Assembly (NCBI GenBank): GCA_963812075.1
Contig: CAWETN010000010.1
Location: forward strand, 124,001-188,000
Origin: JAMXLO01 sp963812075
Lineage (GTDB): Bacteria; Pseudomonadota; Alphaproteobacteria; Acetobacterales; Acetobacteraceae
DNA length: 64,000 nt
Direction: 5' to 3'
This document shows, piece after piece, positions 48,955 through 58,496 of this stretch. The number at the start of each line of letters is the position of its first letter. The stretch's first letter is position 1. The notes beneath the pieces are model-generated. The model was not told the origin of the DNA. It worked only from the letters and a program-made list of their open reading frames with translations, and did not search any database. A program made the position numbers and the translations under genes.

Positions 48955-50904
48955 ATGGACAAGCCCGCAAGACAGTGGCTGATGCCGCGAACTGTCATTC
49001 TCGCGCTGGCCGCCTCCGTGTGCGCCCATGGCGTGGCCGAAGCGGCGGGGTTCGATGCGTTCATCGGCTTCGGCGACAGCACCATGGACAGCGGCTACTT
49101 CCGCTATGGCCCGACCGGAGGCTCGCCAGGCCTGCCCGCCGGCGCCCCAAGCGACGCGATCGACAGGCTCATCCGGATCACCGTCGCGGCGGGCGGCAGC
49201 GGCGCATTCCTCGGACCGGGTGTGGTGGATACCGTCCAACTCGCCGCGAAGTTCGGCCTGAGCGCTTTGCCGAGTACGTATCCCGGCGGAACGGGGACCA
49301 ACTACGCCAACGGATCGGCCCAGACGGTGCCTACCACCGCGGACGATGGCTATACCCACGGTCTCTACAACAACGTGCCGATCGTCTCCCAGATCTACAA
49401 TTACCTTGGCGCCCTGCACAATCACGCCGACCCCAACGCCCTCTACATGATCAGCTACGGCGGCAACGACCTGATCTGGCTGCAGAACCAGGCGCCACCG
49501 GGGTTCCTGCCGCAGCCCTACATACACTCGCTGGCGGCCGCACTGACCGGCAGCGTCACCGCCCTGCAGGCAGCGGGCGCGCGCACCATCGTGGTGCTCG
49601 ATGTCTACGCCTACGCGAAGCTGGTCGGGCCGGGGGGAACCCTGACCGAAGCCAATGGCGTGGTGGTCGACGAAGCGGCGACCTACAGCGCGGAGGTCTG
49701 GTCCGGACTGGGTGCGGCCGGCGTGAACTTCGTTCCCGCCGATGTCGAAGGCGTGTTGCGGTATGTCTCGCAAAATCCGACGCGGTTCGGGTTCACCGCG
49801 GCCAGCGTATTGGCGTCCAATCCGGCATGCGGGACGACCGTGGGCCTGATCTGCGCGCCTGCCCAACTGGTCTCGCCCGACGCCCAGCAGACCCATCTGT
49901 GGGGTGACCCGAACCACCTGAGCACGGCGGGGCAGACGATCGAGGCAGACTACATCTACAGCCTGCTCGCCGCGCCGCGCCAGATCTCGCTGCTGGCGGA
50001 AAGCGCCGTCCAGATCGGGTTGGCGCGCACGCTCACCATCCAGCGGCAGATCGATCTTTCCGGCCAACACCGTGGACCGAACGGCGTCAACGCCTGGGTC
50101 AGCGCCGGGGCCGGCAGCCTCAGCTTCAACACCGCGACGGACTTCCCCAACGTTTCCGGCGTCCCCTTCGGCGGCAGCATGGGCGCGGATTATCTGACGC
50201 CCGGCGGGGCGATCGTCGGCCTGGCGGTGACTGCAGGCGGCCAGAGCCAGGGGTTCTCCACCGGTGGGCACTTCAGTCAACCGGCCGAAACGCTGAGCCT
50301 TTATGCGGCCTATGGAGCCGGTCCGGCGTGGGGCAACGCCGTAGCGAGCTACGGCATGCTGCAGAACCACGTCGCACGCGCGGTCACCCTCGGCATCTTC
50401 ACCGACCAGAACTCCGCCGACACCGACGGACACGGCTTGGCGCTGGCGCTGCGGGGCGGCTACGATTTCCACCTGGGTCCGGTGACCACCGGCCCGGTGG
50501 CCGGCGCGGTGCTGCAACAGGTGCGCATCAACGGGTTCACCGAGACCGGCTCCAGCGGTCTCACGGCGCTATCGTTCGGCGCGCAGACAAGGGGCTCGGC
50601 GGTCAGCCAGTTCGGCTGGCGTGGCTCGCTGGACCTGGGCGACTGGCAGCCCTTCGCGGCCATGGAATGGAACCACGAGTTCGCCGGCACGCACCGCACG
50701 GTCGCCGCCTCGCTCACGTCGATCGCTGCCCCTTCCTGGTTCGCCGCCGCCGCTCCGATCGCCTCCGATTGGGCCACCGCCTCGATCGGCGTCTCCTTCC
50801 GACTGAACCCCCAGGTGATCCTCGGAGCCGCCACCTCGGCCATGTTCATCAATCCGCGGACCACCAGCTATGGCGGCGAACTCGGCCTGAACGTCGCGCT
50901 CTGA
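48955..50904 (+). CDS. GDSL-type esterase autotransporter
   Basis: A 649-residue outer-membrane autotransporter. After a signal peptide (VILALAASVCAHGVAEA) the passenger is a GDSL hydrolase: FGDSTMDSG (nucleophile Ser), SYGGNDLIWLQ (Gly-Asn oxyanion block) and DPNHLSTAG (Asp-x-x-His). From about residue 380 the sequence alternates hydrophobic strands and ends in GGELGLNVAL, a typical beta-barrel with a hydrophobic C-terminal end. EstA-like; it would display a lipase/esterase on the cell surface. It lies on the opposite strand inside the oligopeptide transporter cluster, between the D and C genes. Confidence 0.9.
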   Translation: MDKPARQWLMPRTVILALAASVCAHGVAEAAGFDAFIGFGDSTMDSGYFRYGPTGGSPGLPAGAPSDAIDRLIRITVAAGGSGAFLGPGVVDTVQLAAKFGLSALPSTYPGGTGTNYANGSAQTVPTTADDGYTHGLYNNVPIVSQIYNYLGALHNHADPNALYMISYGGNDLIWLQNQAPPGFLPQPYIHSLAAALTGSVTALQAAGARTIVVLDVYAYAKLVGPGGTLTEANGVVVDEAATYSAEVWSGLGAAGVNFVPADVEGVLRYVSQNPTRFGFTAASVLASNPACGTTVGLICAPAQLVSPDAQQTHLWGDPNHLSTAGQTIEADYIYSLLAAPRQISLLAESAVQIGLARTLTIQRQIDLSGQHRGPNGVNAWVSAGAGSLSFNTATDFPNVSGVPFGGSMGADYLTPGGAIVGLAVTAGGQSQGFSTGGHFSQPAETLSLYAAYGAGPAWGNAVASYGMLQNHVARAVTLGIFTDQNSADTDGHGLALALRGGYDFHLGPVTTGPVAGAVLQQVRINGFTETGSSGLTALSFGAQTRGSAVSQFGWRGSLDLGDWQPFAAMEWNHEFAGTHRTVAASLTSIAAPSWFAAAAPIASDWATASIGVSFRLNPQVILGAATSAMFINPRTTSYGGELGLNVAL

Positions 50905-50924
50905 CGCTGGTCGGCGCGCGATCG

Positions 50925-51872
50925 CTACATTACCCGCCGCGGATCGAGCGCATCGCGCAGCCCGTCGCCGATGAAGTTGATCGCCAGCACCGCGAGGAAG
51001 ATCGCGCCGCCGGCGAACAGCGCCCAGTGCGGTGCCACGTCGAGATTGTCCTTGGCGTCGTACAGGATGCGCCCCCAGGTCGGTATGTCCGGCGGGAAGC
51101 CGAGACCAAGGAACGACAGGGTCGATTCGGTGATGATCGCGGCGGCCACGTCGATCGTGCCGGCGACGATCACCGGGCCCAGTGCGTTCGGCAGGATGTG
51201 GCGAATCACCAGGCGCGACCTCGATGCGCCCAGTGCGCGCGCCGCCTCCACGAACTCCTTCTCGCGCAGCGCGAAGAACTGCGCGCGCACCAGCCGCGCC
51301 GTGGTCATCCAGCGGAACGCCCCGATCGCGGCGACGATCAGGATGAAGGTGCCGAGTTCCGCGCCGACCAGCACCTTCATCGGCTCGCGGAACAGGTAGA
51401 TCAGCAGCAGCAGCACCGGCAGCGGCGGCAGCGACAGGAACAGGTCGGTCAGCCACATCAGTCCGGCATCGACACTGCCGCGGGAGATGCCGGCGAGCGA
51501 CCCCACGATGGTCCCCACCACGACCGATACCATCATCGCCGCCAGGCCGACCGCAAGCGAAATGCGTCCGCCGTAGAGCATGCGTGCCAGCAGGTCCTGG
51601 CCCAGGTCGTCGGTGCCCAGCGGATGCGCCCAGGTAGGCGTCTGCAACTGCGCGGTGAAGTCGATATCGTTGACCTGCACCCGCCATAGCCAGGGACCGA
51701 AAACCACCGCCAGGATCATCGCCAGCAGCACCACCGTGCTCACCACGGCAAGACGGTGCCGGCGGAACCGGCGCCACGCCTCCTCCCACGGCGCAACATG
51801 TCGCGCGCGTGCCACCGGCCGCGCAACGACGGCAGCGTCAGCGGTAGGAGATGCGGGGGTCGAGCCAGCCAT
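50925..51872 (-). CDS. Oligopeptide ABC transporter permease (OppC/DppC-like)
   Basis: A 315-residue inner-membrane permease. An N-terminal helix (LAVVSTVVLLAMILAVVFGPW), HPLGTDDLGQDLLARMLYGGRISL, and the EAA loop EAARALGASRSRLVIRHILPNAL are typical, ending GDGLRDALDPR. The ORF start overlaps the permease B stop by 35 bases; a later start would shorten the overlap. Confidence 0.93.
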   Translation of the reverse strand: MAGSTPASPTADAAVVARPVARARHVAPWEEAWRRFRRHRLAVVSTVVLLAMILAVVFGPWLWRVQVNDIDFTAQLQTPTWAHPLGTDDLGQDLLARMLYGGRISLAVGLAAMMVSVVVGTIVGSLAGISRGSVDAGLMWLTDLFLSLPPLPVLLLLIYLFREPMKVLVGAELGTFILIVAAIGAFRWMTTARLVRAQFFALREKEFVEAARALGASRSRLVIRHILPNALGPVIVAGTIDVAAAIITESTLSFLGLGFPPDIPTWGRILYDAKDNLDVAPHWALFAGGAIFLAVLAINFIGDGLRDALDPRRVM

Positions 51873-52797
51873 ACAGCAGGTCCGCGATCAGGTTGCACAG
51901 GATGACGAGACAGGCGAACACGAACGTGACGCCCATGATCACCGGCGTGTCGTTGGCCAGGATGGCGCTGATCAGCAGCGAGCCGATCCCCGGAATGCGG
52001 AAGATCTGCTCGGTGACGATGGCGCCGCCGAACACGATCGGCATCTGCAGCGCGACCAGCGTCACCACCGGGATCAGCGCATTGCGGACGATGTGCTTCA
52101 GGATGACGCTGCCCTCGGGCAGGCCCTTCGACCGCGCTGTGGTGACATAGTCGAGCCGGATCACGTCGAGCACGGCGGAGCGGACGAAGCGCGTCCAGGT
52201 GGCTCCCTGGAACAGCCCGAGCACGACGATCGGCATGATCGATTGCTTGATCTCGCCCCACCACCAGGCGAGCCCGCTCGCCTGCAGGTCCGAGCGGAAC
52301 ACGAAGGGCAGCCAGTTCAGTTCGATGCTGAACAGCAGGATCAGCACGATGCCGGTGAAGAACGTCGGCAGCGAGAAGCCGATCAGCGCGAACGTGCTGG
52401 CGATCTGGTCGAACACCGAGTAGGGCCGCGTCGCCGCGAACACGCCGACCGGCAAGGCCACCAGCAGCGCCAGCACCTGCGAGGCGCCGATCACCGCCAA
52501 CGTCGTCGGCAGCCGCTGCAGGATCAGCGTGTCCACGTTGATCCGGCTGACGAAGGAGAATCCCCAGTCGCCGTGCAGCATCGCATTCAGCCAGTGCAGG
52601 TAGCGGATCGGGATAGGCTCATCGAGGCCGAACTTCGCCCGCAGGGCGGCCTGCACCGACGGCGGGATCGCCGGATTGGTTGCGAGTTCTCCGAACGGAT
52701 CGCCCGGCGCGAGCGCCAGGATGGCGAACAGCACGACGCTGATGCCGAGCAGGCTGGGGATCGCGATGAGCAGCCGCCGGATGAGGTAGCGGCTCAA
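51838..52797 (-). CDS. Oligopeptide ABC transporter permease (OppB/DppB-like)
   Basis: A 319-residue permease. SRYLIRRLLIAIPSLLGISVVLFAIL is the usual first helix; then LGLDEPIPIRYLHWL-like KFGLDEPIPI, and the EAA loop TARSKGLPEGSVILKHIVRNALIPV. A TTG at 52797 overlapping the TGA of the binding protein is proposed as start, because the conserved N-terminus begins there and no ATG is available. Confidence 0.9.
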   Translation of the reverse strand: MSRYLIRRLLIAIPSLLGISVVLFAILALAPGDPFGELATNPAIPPSVQAALRAKFGLDEPIPIRYLHWLNAMLHGDWGFSFVSRINVDTLILQRLPTTLAVIGASQVLALLVALPVGVFAATRPYSVFDQIASTFALIGFSLPTFFTGIVLILLFSIELNWLPFVFRSDLQASGLAWWWGEIKQSIMPIVVLGLFQGATWTRFVRSAVLDVIRLDYVTTARSKGLPEGSVILKHIVRNALIPVVTLVALQMPIVFGGAIVTEQIFRIPGIGSLLISAILANDTPVIMGVTFVFACLVILCNLIADLLYGWLDPRISYR

Positions 52798-54587
52798 GTC
52801 TCGCGGTACCAGTCCTGCAGCGCGTACAGGTAGCTGTCCCAGGCACTCAGCGGCGTGCTGAGCTTGTTGACCACCGCGGCCACGCTCGGCCGGGTCACCA
52901 CCGGGATGACGACCACGTCCTTGATCAGCAGGTCGTTCATGGCGATGAACAGCGCCGCGCGCTTGACCGGATTGAGCTCGCTTTCGCTCTGCGCATAAAG
53001 CTTGTCGAATTCGGGGTTCTGCCAGCGGACGATATTCCGGCCCTGGAACTTGTTCGCCTTGCTCGCCACCTCGTTGGAGAGGAACACGCGCATGAACACC
53101 GCGGGGTCCGGCTGCGGCATCGTCGTGGTGTACATCTGCAGGTCGGCGACGAAGTGCGGGTAGGTGTCCGGATTGGCGACATCGGATGAGAAGAACACCG
53201 ACGCGGTGACCGATTTGATTTCGACCGCTATCCCGGCCTTCTGGCAGGCCTGCTTGACGATCTCCTGGGTCTTCTGCCGCGGCGCGTTGATCGAGGTCTG
53301 ATAGACCGCCTTCAGCTGCACGCCGTCCTTCGCCCGGATGCCGTCGGCCCCCGGCTTCCAGCCGGCGTCGTCCAGCAGCTTGTTGGCCTTGTCGATGGCG
53401 AACTCGTACTTGGTGTTCTTCGAGACGAACTTCTCCGGGCCGTTGATGTAGTTCGCCGTGTCGATCGCCGGTGCGGCCGTAGATGAACTTGTGCACCGAG
53501 GCGCGGTCCACCAGCAGGTTGAACGCCTGGCGCACCGCGGGATCGGTCAGGTACGGGATGCTTCGACTTGATGCTGGACCGCTCGCCGTCAACCTCGTGC
53601 CAGGGATCGGTGTTGTTGAGCTGGATATGCTCGATGCTGCCACCGCTGAAGATTTCGACGTGGCCCTTGCCGCTCGCCTCGAGGCGCTTGAGGATCTCGT
53701 CCTCGACCTGCATGTTCCAGGCGAAGTCGTACTCGCCGGTCTGCAGCACCGCGCGCGCGGCCGACACCGCGTCGCCGCCACCCTTCATCTCGATCGTGTC
53801 GAAGATACGGCCGGTTCGGCATGTGGTAGTTCGGGTTGAGCTTGCCCTGCACCAGATCGCCCGGCTTGAAGTCGACGAACTGATAGGGACCGGTGCCGAC
53901 CGGCGACAGGTTGGCCGGCGCCTCGCGCGACTTGGCCCCTTGTATTCCTGGAACAGGTGCTTCGGGATGATCATGCCGTTGACGCCGACGAAGGCGTCGG
54001 CCCAGAACGGCGTCGGCTTCTTGAACTCCAACTTGATGGTGTGGTCGTCGACCTTGCTGACCTTGACGTCCTGGTAGCGAGCCGATCGTCGTCGCCGCGG
54101 TGGCCGGATCCGCGGCGTATTCCCAGTTGAAGACGCAGTCGTCGGCGGTGAACGGCTGGCCGTCGTGCCACTTCACGCCCTGCTTCAGCTTCCAGGTGAC
54201 CGAGGTGCCCTCCTCGGTGAGACCGCCGTTCTCGATGGTTGGGATCTGCGCCGCGAGCACCGGCGCGAGGCTGCCATCGGCATTCCACGTTGCCAGGGGC
54301 TCGTAGAAGATGCGCGAGCCGTCCTGGTCCTTGGTGCCGACGGCGAAGTGTGGGTTGAGCAGCGTCGGTCCCTGCCACCACAGCACCTTCAGCGGCCCGC
54401 CGCCGCCGGCCTTGGTCGGCTTGTAGGGGGGCGGTTCGGCTGCCACGGCGATGCCGGAATAGGCCAGCATCTGCGTCGCCATCGGCGCGGTAAGACCCAG
54501 GGCCACCATGCCGCGCGCGAACGCGCGCCTGGAGAGCCTGCCGCGCCGCACGTCCTCGATCAGGCCACGCAGATCCTGCTCATTCAT
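52794..54587 (-). CDS. Oligopeptide-binding ABC transporter protein, five frameshifts
   Basis: A periplasmic family 5 solute-binding protein. A Tat-like signal (RGRLSRRAFARGMVALGLT) opens it, followed by LLNPHFAVGTKDQDGSRIFYEPL and TWKLKQGVKWHDGQPFTADD in frame one. Pieces in other frames are LEFKKPTPFWADAFVGVNG; SREAPANLSPVGTGPYQFVDF; FDTIEMKGGGDAVSAARAVL; DPAVRQAFNLLVDRASVHKF; then the C-terminal 240 residues. Inserted bases near 54078, 53810, 53562 and 53470 and a missing base near 53945 explain the breaks. Repaired length is 596 residues. It is first in the transporter operon. Confidence 0.9.
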
Positions 54588-54681
54588 TGTGATGCGCCCT
54601 TTTCCCGAAAGCCCCCGTAGCAGGGCGGATGCTAGGCAGCATCCGCCGTCGACACAATAACGCGAGGCGCGGAAAGGCGGC

Positions 54682-55980
54682 TCAGTAGCGATACAGGTCG
54701 TGCTTGAACGGCCCCGCCGCCGACACCCCGATATACTCCGCCTGCTGCGGCGAAAGCTTCGTCAGCTTCGCCCCGACCTTGGCCAGGTGCAGCGCCGCCA
54801 CCTTCTCGTCGAGCGCCTTCGGCAGGGTATAGACCTGCCGCTCGTAGCGGCCCGCCGGCGCGGTGAACAGCTCGATCTGCGCCAGTACCTGGTTGGTGAA
54901 GCTGGCGCTCATCACGAAGCTCGGATGCCCGGTGGCGTTGCCCAGGTTCACCAGCCGCCCCTCGCTCAGCACGATCAGCCGCTTGCCGTCGGGGAATACC
55001 ACCTCGTCGACCTGCGGTTTGACATTTTCCCATTTGTAGTTGCGCAGCGCCTCGATCTGTATCTCGGAATCGAAGTGGCCGATGTTGCAGACCACGGCCC
55101 GGTGCTTCATCGCCCGCATGTGATCCAGCGTGATCACGTCCACATTGCCGGTGGCGGTGACGAAGATGTCGCCGATCGGGGCCGCATCATCCATCGTGAC
55201 GACCTGATAGCCCTCCATCGCCGCCTGCAGCGCGCAGATCGGGTCAACCTCGGTCACCATGACGCGGCAGCCGGCGTTGCGCAGCGAGGCCGCCGACCCC
55301 TTGCCGACGTCGCCGAAGCCGTTCACCACCGCCACCTTGCCGGCCATCATCACGTCGGTGCCGCGGCGGATGCCGTCCACCAGCGATTCCCGGCAGCCGT
55401 ACAGGTTGTCGAACTTCGACTTGGTGACACTGTCGTTCACGTTGATCGCCGGCGTCAGCAGCTTGCCGTCGCGCGCCATGTCGCGCAGCCGGTGCACGCC
55501 GGTGGTGGTCTCCTCGGAGATGCCGCGCACGTCGGCCAGCATCTCGGGATACTTCTGGTGCATCAGCAGCGTCAGGTCGCCGCCGTCATCCAGGATCATG
55601 TTCGGCGTCCAGCCGTCAGGCCCGCGCACCGTCTGCTCGATGCACCACCAGAATTCCTCCTCGGACATGCCCTTCCAGGCGAACACCGGCACGCCGGCGG
55701 CCGCCGCCGCCGCCGCGGCGTGGTCCTGGGTGGAGAACACGTTGCAGGACGACCAACGGACCGTGGCGCCCAGCGCCTGCAGCGTCTCGATCAGCACCGC
55801 GGTCTGCACCGTCATGTGCAGGCAGCCGGCGATCCGGGCACCCTTCAGCGGCTTTGACGTCCCGTATTCCTCTCGCGTCGCCATCAGGCCGGGCATCTCG
55901 TCCTCGGCCATGGCGATCTCCTTGCGGCCCCATTCGGCCAGAGAGATGTCCTTCACCTTGTAGTCCTGGGTCGCCGCCAT
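54682..55980 (-). CDS. ahcY: Adenosylhomocysteinase
   Basis: A 432-residue NAD enzyme hydrolysing S-adenosylhomocysteine to adenosine and homocysteine. Key segments are VKDISLAEWGRKEIAMAE, CLHMTVQTAVLIETL, NVFSTQDHAAAA, NDSVTKSKFDNLYGCRESL, the NAD motif VVNGFGDVGKGSAASL, and the C-terminal PFKHDLYRY. The start at 55980 matches the family. Divergent from the SDR at 56087; a candidate operator palindrome lies upstream. Confidence 0.96.
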   Translation of the reverse strand: MAATQDYKVKDISLAEWGRKEIAMAEDEMPGLMATREEYGTSKPLKGARIAGCLHMTVQTAVLIETLQALGATVRWSSCNVFSTQDHAAAAAAAAGVPVFAWKGMSEEEFWWCIEQTVRGPDGWTPNMILDDGGDLTLLMHQKYPEMLADVRGISEETTTGVHRLRDMARDGKLLTPAINVNDSVTKSKFDNLYGCRESLVDGIRRGTDVMMAGKVAVVNGFGDVGKGSAASLRNAGCRVMVTEVDPICALQAAMEGYQVVTMDDAAPIGDIFVTATGNVDVITLDHMRAMKHRAVVCNIGHFDSEIQIEALRNYKWENVKPQVDEVVFPDGKRLIVLSEGRLVNLGNATGHPSFVMSASFTNQVLAQIELFTAPAGRYERQVYTLPKALDEKVAALHLAKVGAKLTKLSPQQAEYIGVSAAGPFKHDLYRY

Positions 55981-56011
55981 CGCGTTCGCTCCTGCTCGGA
56001 TCGGGGCCGCT

Positions 56012-56031
56012 ATATAAAGATATCTGCATGT
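56012..56031. promoter_or_regulatory. Candidate operator upstream of ahcY
   Basis: ATATAAAGATATCTGCATGT contains the perfect palindrome AGATATCT and an extended, one-sided match to ATATAAAGATATCTTTATAT, a symmetric AT-rich form that I recall from methionine-cycle gene promoters in alphaproteobacteria. It is 32 bases before the ahcY start, an AT-rich island in GC-rich DNA. The regulator assignment is inference. Confidence 0.4.
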
Positions 56032-56086
56032 TTGGCAATCACCGAGTCCGGTTGCTTCCGGAAGCGATTTCACGCAAAGCTTGGCC

Positions 56087-56824
56087 ATGGCCGAACGACA
56101 GCGTGTTCTCCTTCTCACCGGTGCAAGCCGGGGTATCGGCCACGCCACGGTCAGGACGTTCAGCGACGCCGGCTGGCGCGTCCTGACGATCTCCCGCCAT
56201 CCGTTCGATGCCCGCTGCCCGTGGGAAGGCGGGGCGAAGAACCATATCCAGCTGGACCTCGCCGATATGGCCCGCGTGCAGGCGGAGATGCCGCATTTGC
56301 GCGACATCGTCGGTGGCCGCCTGGACGCGCTGATCAACAACGCGGCGGTGTCGCCGAAGCGGCCGGACGGCGGCAAAATCGGTGCGCTCGACCTGCAGTA
56401 CGCCGACTGGCTGCATATCTTCAACGTCAACTTCTTCGCCTGCGTCGCCCTGGTGCAGGGGCTGCGCGAACCGCTCGAGGCGGCGCAGGGGTCGGTGGTC
56501 AACATGACCTCCATCGTCGGCTCGCGCGTGCATCCGTTCGCCTCGGCGGCCTATGCCGCCTCGAAGGCGGCGCTGTGGGCGCTGACCCGCGAGCTGGCCG
56601 CCGACCTCGGCCGCGCCGGCGTGCGGGTGAACGCGGTCTCGCCCGGCGAGATCGACACCGGCATCCTGTCGCCCGGGACCGAGAACATCGTCGAGCACGA
56701 CATCCCGCTGCGCCGGCTGGGTAAGCCGAAGGAAGTCGCCGACCTGCTGCTGTTCCTGTGCGGCAGCGCGGGGCGCTACATATCCGGATCCGAAATCCAC
56801 ATCGACGGCGGCCAGAGGGTCTGA
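56087..56824 (+). CDS. Short-chain dehydrogenase/reductase
   Basis: A 245-residue classical SDR. The NAD(P) motif is TGASRGIGHATV, LINNAAVSPK is the NNAG-type strand, the catalytic Ser is in NMTSIVGSR, and the YxxxK pair is in AAYAASKAALW. The C-terminus IDGGQRV is usual. The start at 56087 (ATG) is preferred over TTG 56081. Substrate not predictable. Confidence 0.88.
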   Translation: MAERQRVLLLTGASRGIGHATVRTFSDAGWRVLTISRHPFDARCPWEGGAKNHIQLDLADMARVQAEMPHLRDIVGGRLDALINNAAVSPKRPDGGKIGALDLQYADWLHIFNVNFFACVALVQGLREPLEAAQGSVVNMTSIVGSRVHPFASAAYAASKAALWALTRELAADLGRAGVRVNAVSPGEIDTGILSPGTENIVEHDIPLRRLGKPKEVADLLLFLCGSAGRYISGSEIHIDGGQRV

Positions 56825-56862
56825 TCGGCCCGGACGGCGCGACCGGCAGGAGGCCTTCCAGC

Positions 56863-57609
56863 ATGCCCCCCATCGTCGGCATCCCGGCCTGCGCCAGGCT
56901 GATGGTGAACGACCAGCTCCGCCACGACGCGCCGGCGCGCTATGCCGCCGCGGTGCTGGGCGGTGCCGGCGCGGTACCGGTCCTGATCCCACCGATGGGC
57001 GAGGCGTCGCTCGCCGTGCTCGACCGCCTCGACGGGTTGATGCTGTCGGGCAGCCCGAGCAACGTGCATCCCTCGCACTACGACGGCGGCGAAAGCCTGA
57101 CGCCCGAGCTGCATGACCTCGAGCGCGACGCCACCACGTTGCGGCTGATCCCCGAGGCGATCGCCCGCGGCATGCCGCTGCTGGCGATCTGCCGGGGCAT
57201 CCAGGAGCTGAACGTGGCCCTGGGCGGCACGCTGCATCAAAAGGTGCACGAGGTGGCCGATCGGATGGATCACCGCCCCGGGCCCGGCACGATCGAGCAG
57301 AAATACGCGCCGCGGCACCTGGTGTTCCTCTCCGGCCAGCTCGCCCGGATCATCGGCAGCAGCAAGATCCTGGTGAATTCCCTGCACGGCCAGGCGATCG
57401 ACATGCCGGCGCCGGGACTGGCGGTGGAGGCCGTGGCGTCGGACGGCACAATCGAGGCGGTGCGGGTGGAGCGGGCACGCGCCTTCGCCTTCGGCGTGCA
57501 ATGGCACCCGGAATGGGGCCATGCCGACGACACCGCGAGCACGGCGATCTTCCGCGCGTTCGGCGAGGCGTGTGCCGCGTACCGGTCGGGGCTGCGGCAC
57601 GCGGCGTGA
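56863..57609 (+). CDS. Class I glutamine-amidotransferase-like hydrolase (PuuD-like)
   Basis: A 248-residue peptidase C26/gamma-glutamyl-GABA hydrolase family member. LDGLMLSGSPSNVHPSHY is followed by the nucleophile Cys in LLAICRGIQELNVALGG, VNSLHGQAID, and His-Glu in GVQWHPEWGH. The reaction is probably hydrolysis of a gamma-glutamyl amide, as in putrescine breakdown. This would agree with the polyamine-type transporters in the window, though no other puu gene is near. Confidence 0.88.
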   Translation: MPPIVGIPACARLMVNDQLRHDAPARYAAAVLGGAGAVPVLIPPMGEASLAVLDRLDGLMLSGSPSNVHPSHYDGGESLTPELHDLERDATTLRLIPEAIARGMPLLAICRGIQELNVALGGTLHQKVHEVADRMDHRPGPGTIEQKYAPRHLVFLSGQLARIIGSSKILVNSLHGQAIDMPAPGLAVEAVASDGTIEAVRVERARAFAFGVQWHPEWGHADDTASTAIFRAFGEACAAYRSGLRHAA

Positions 57610-57640
57610 CTTTGGCGGCATCTCAGGGGAGCGACCGACG

Positions 57641-58402
57641 ATGGACCTGCAACTGACCGGCAAGAAGGCGCTGATCACCGGCGGCTCAAAGGGCATCGGC
57701 CGCGCCACCGCCGAACTGTTGGCGGACGAGGGCTGCGACGTGACCCTGGTCGCGCGCGACCAGGGTGCGTTGGACGAGGCCGCCGCGGCGATCCGCGCGC
57801 GGCGGCAGGTGAACGTGCGCACGATCTCCGCCGACCTGTCCTCCGACGCCGCGGTGCGACGGGTCGCCGCCGAGGCGGGCGCCCTCGACATCCTGGTGAA
57901 CAACGCCGGCGCCATTCCGCCGGGCGATCTGCTCTCGCTGGACGACCCGACCTGGCGCCACGCGTGGGACCTCAAGGTGTTCGGCTACATCTCGTTCTGC
58001 CGCGCGGTGTATGCACAGATGAAGACACGACGGTCCGGCGTGATCATCAACGTGATCGGTGCGGCGGGGGAAAGCTTTCCCACCGGCTATATCGCCGGCG
58101 CGGCGGGCAACGCCTCGCTGATGGCGTTCACCCGGGCGCTGGGCAAGGGCGCACCGGCCGACGGGCTGCGCGTGGTGGCGATCAATCCGGGCCCGGTGGA
58201 GACCGACCGGCTGGTCATGCTGCGGCGCGCCGAGGCGGCGCAGCAATTCGGCGATCCGGAACGCTGGCGCGAGCTGACGGCAGGCATGCCGTTCGGTCGC
58301 GCCGCATCGCCGCGCGAAATTGCCAACGCGGTGGCGTTCCTGGCCAGCCCGGCGTCGGGCTACACCACCGGCACGGTGCTGACCATCAACGGCGGCGGCT
58401 GA
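57641..58402 (+). CDS. Short-chain dehydrogenase/reductase lacking the canonical lysine
   Basis: A 253-residue SDR. TGGSKGIGRATAELL binds NAD(P); NNAGAIPPGDLL is normal. The active-site stretch is NVIGAAGESFPTGYIAGAAGNASLMAFTRALG: the Tyr is present, but the residue four positions later is Ala where YxxxK has Lys. A subfamily with this pattern seems to exist, so it is not necessarily inactive, but mechanism and substrate are uncertain. It follows the hydrolase by 31 bases. Confidence 0.85.
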   Translation: MDLQLTGKKALITGGSKGIGRATAELLADEGCDVTLVARDQGALDEAAAAIRARRQVNVRTISADLSSDAAVRRVAAEAGALDILVNNAGAIPPGDLLSLDDPTWRHAWDLKVFGYISFCRAVYAQMKTRRSGVIINVIGAAGESFPTGYIAGAAGNASLMAFTRALGKGAPADGLRVVAINPGPVETDRLVMLRRAEAAQQFGDPERWRELTAGMPFGRAASPREIANAVAFLASPASGYTTGTVLTINGGG

Positions 58403-58496
58403 CATTTACGGGCGGGCAACCTTTCTGGTCACCTAATGGTCGCCGATACCTCCGATCCCGTGGGACCGGGGCCCAGATTGGAGTTTCCCCCGTCGG

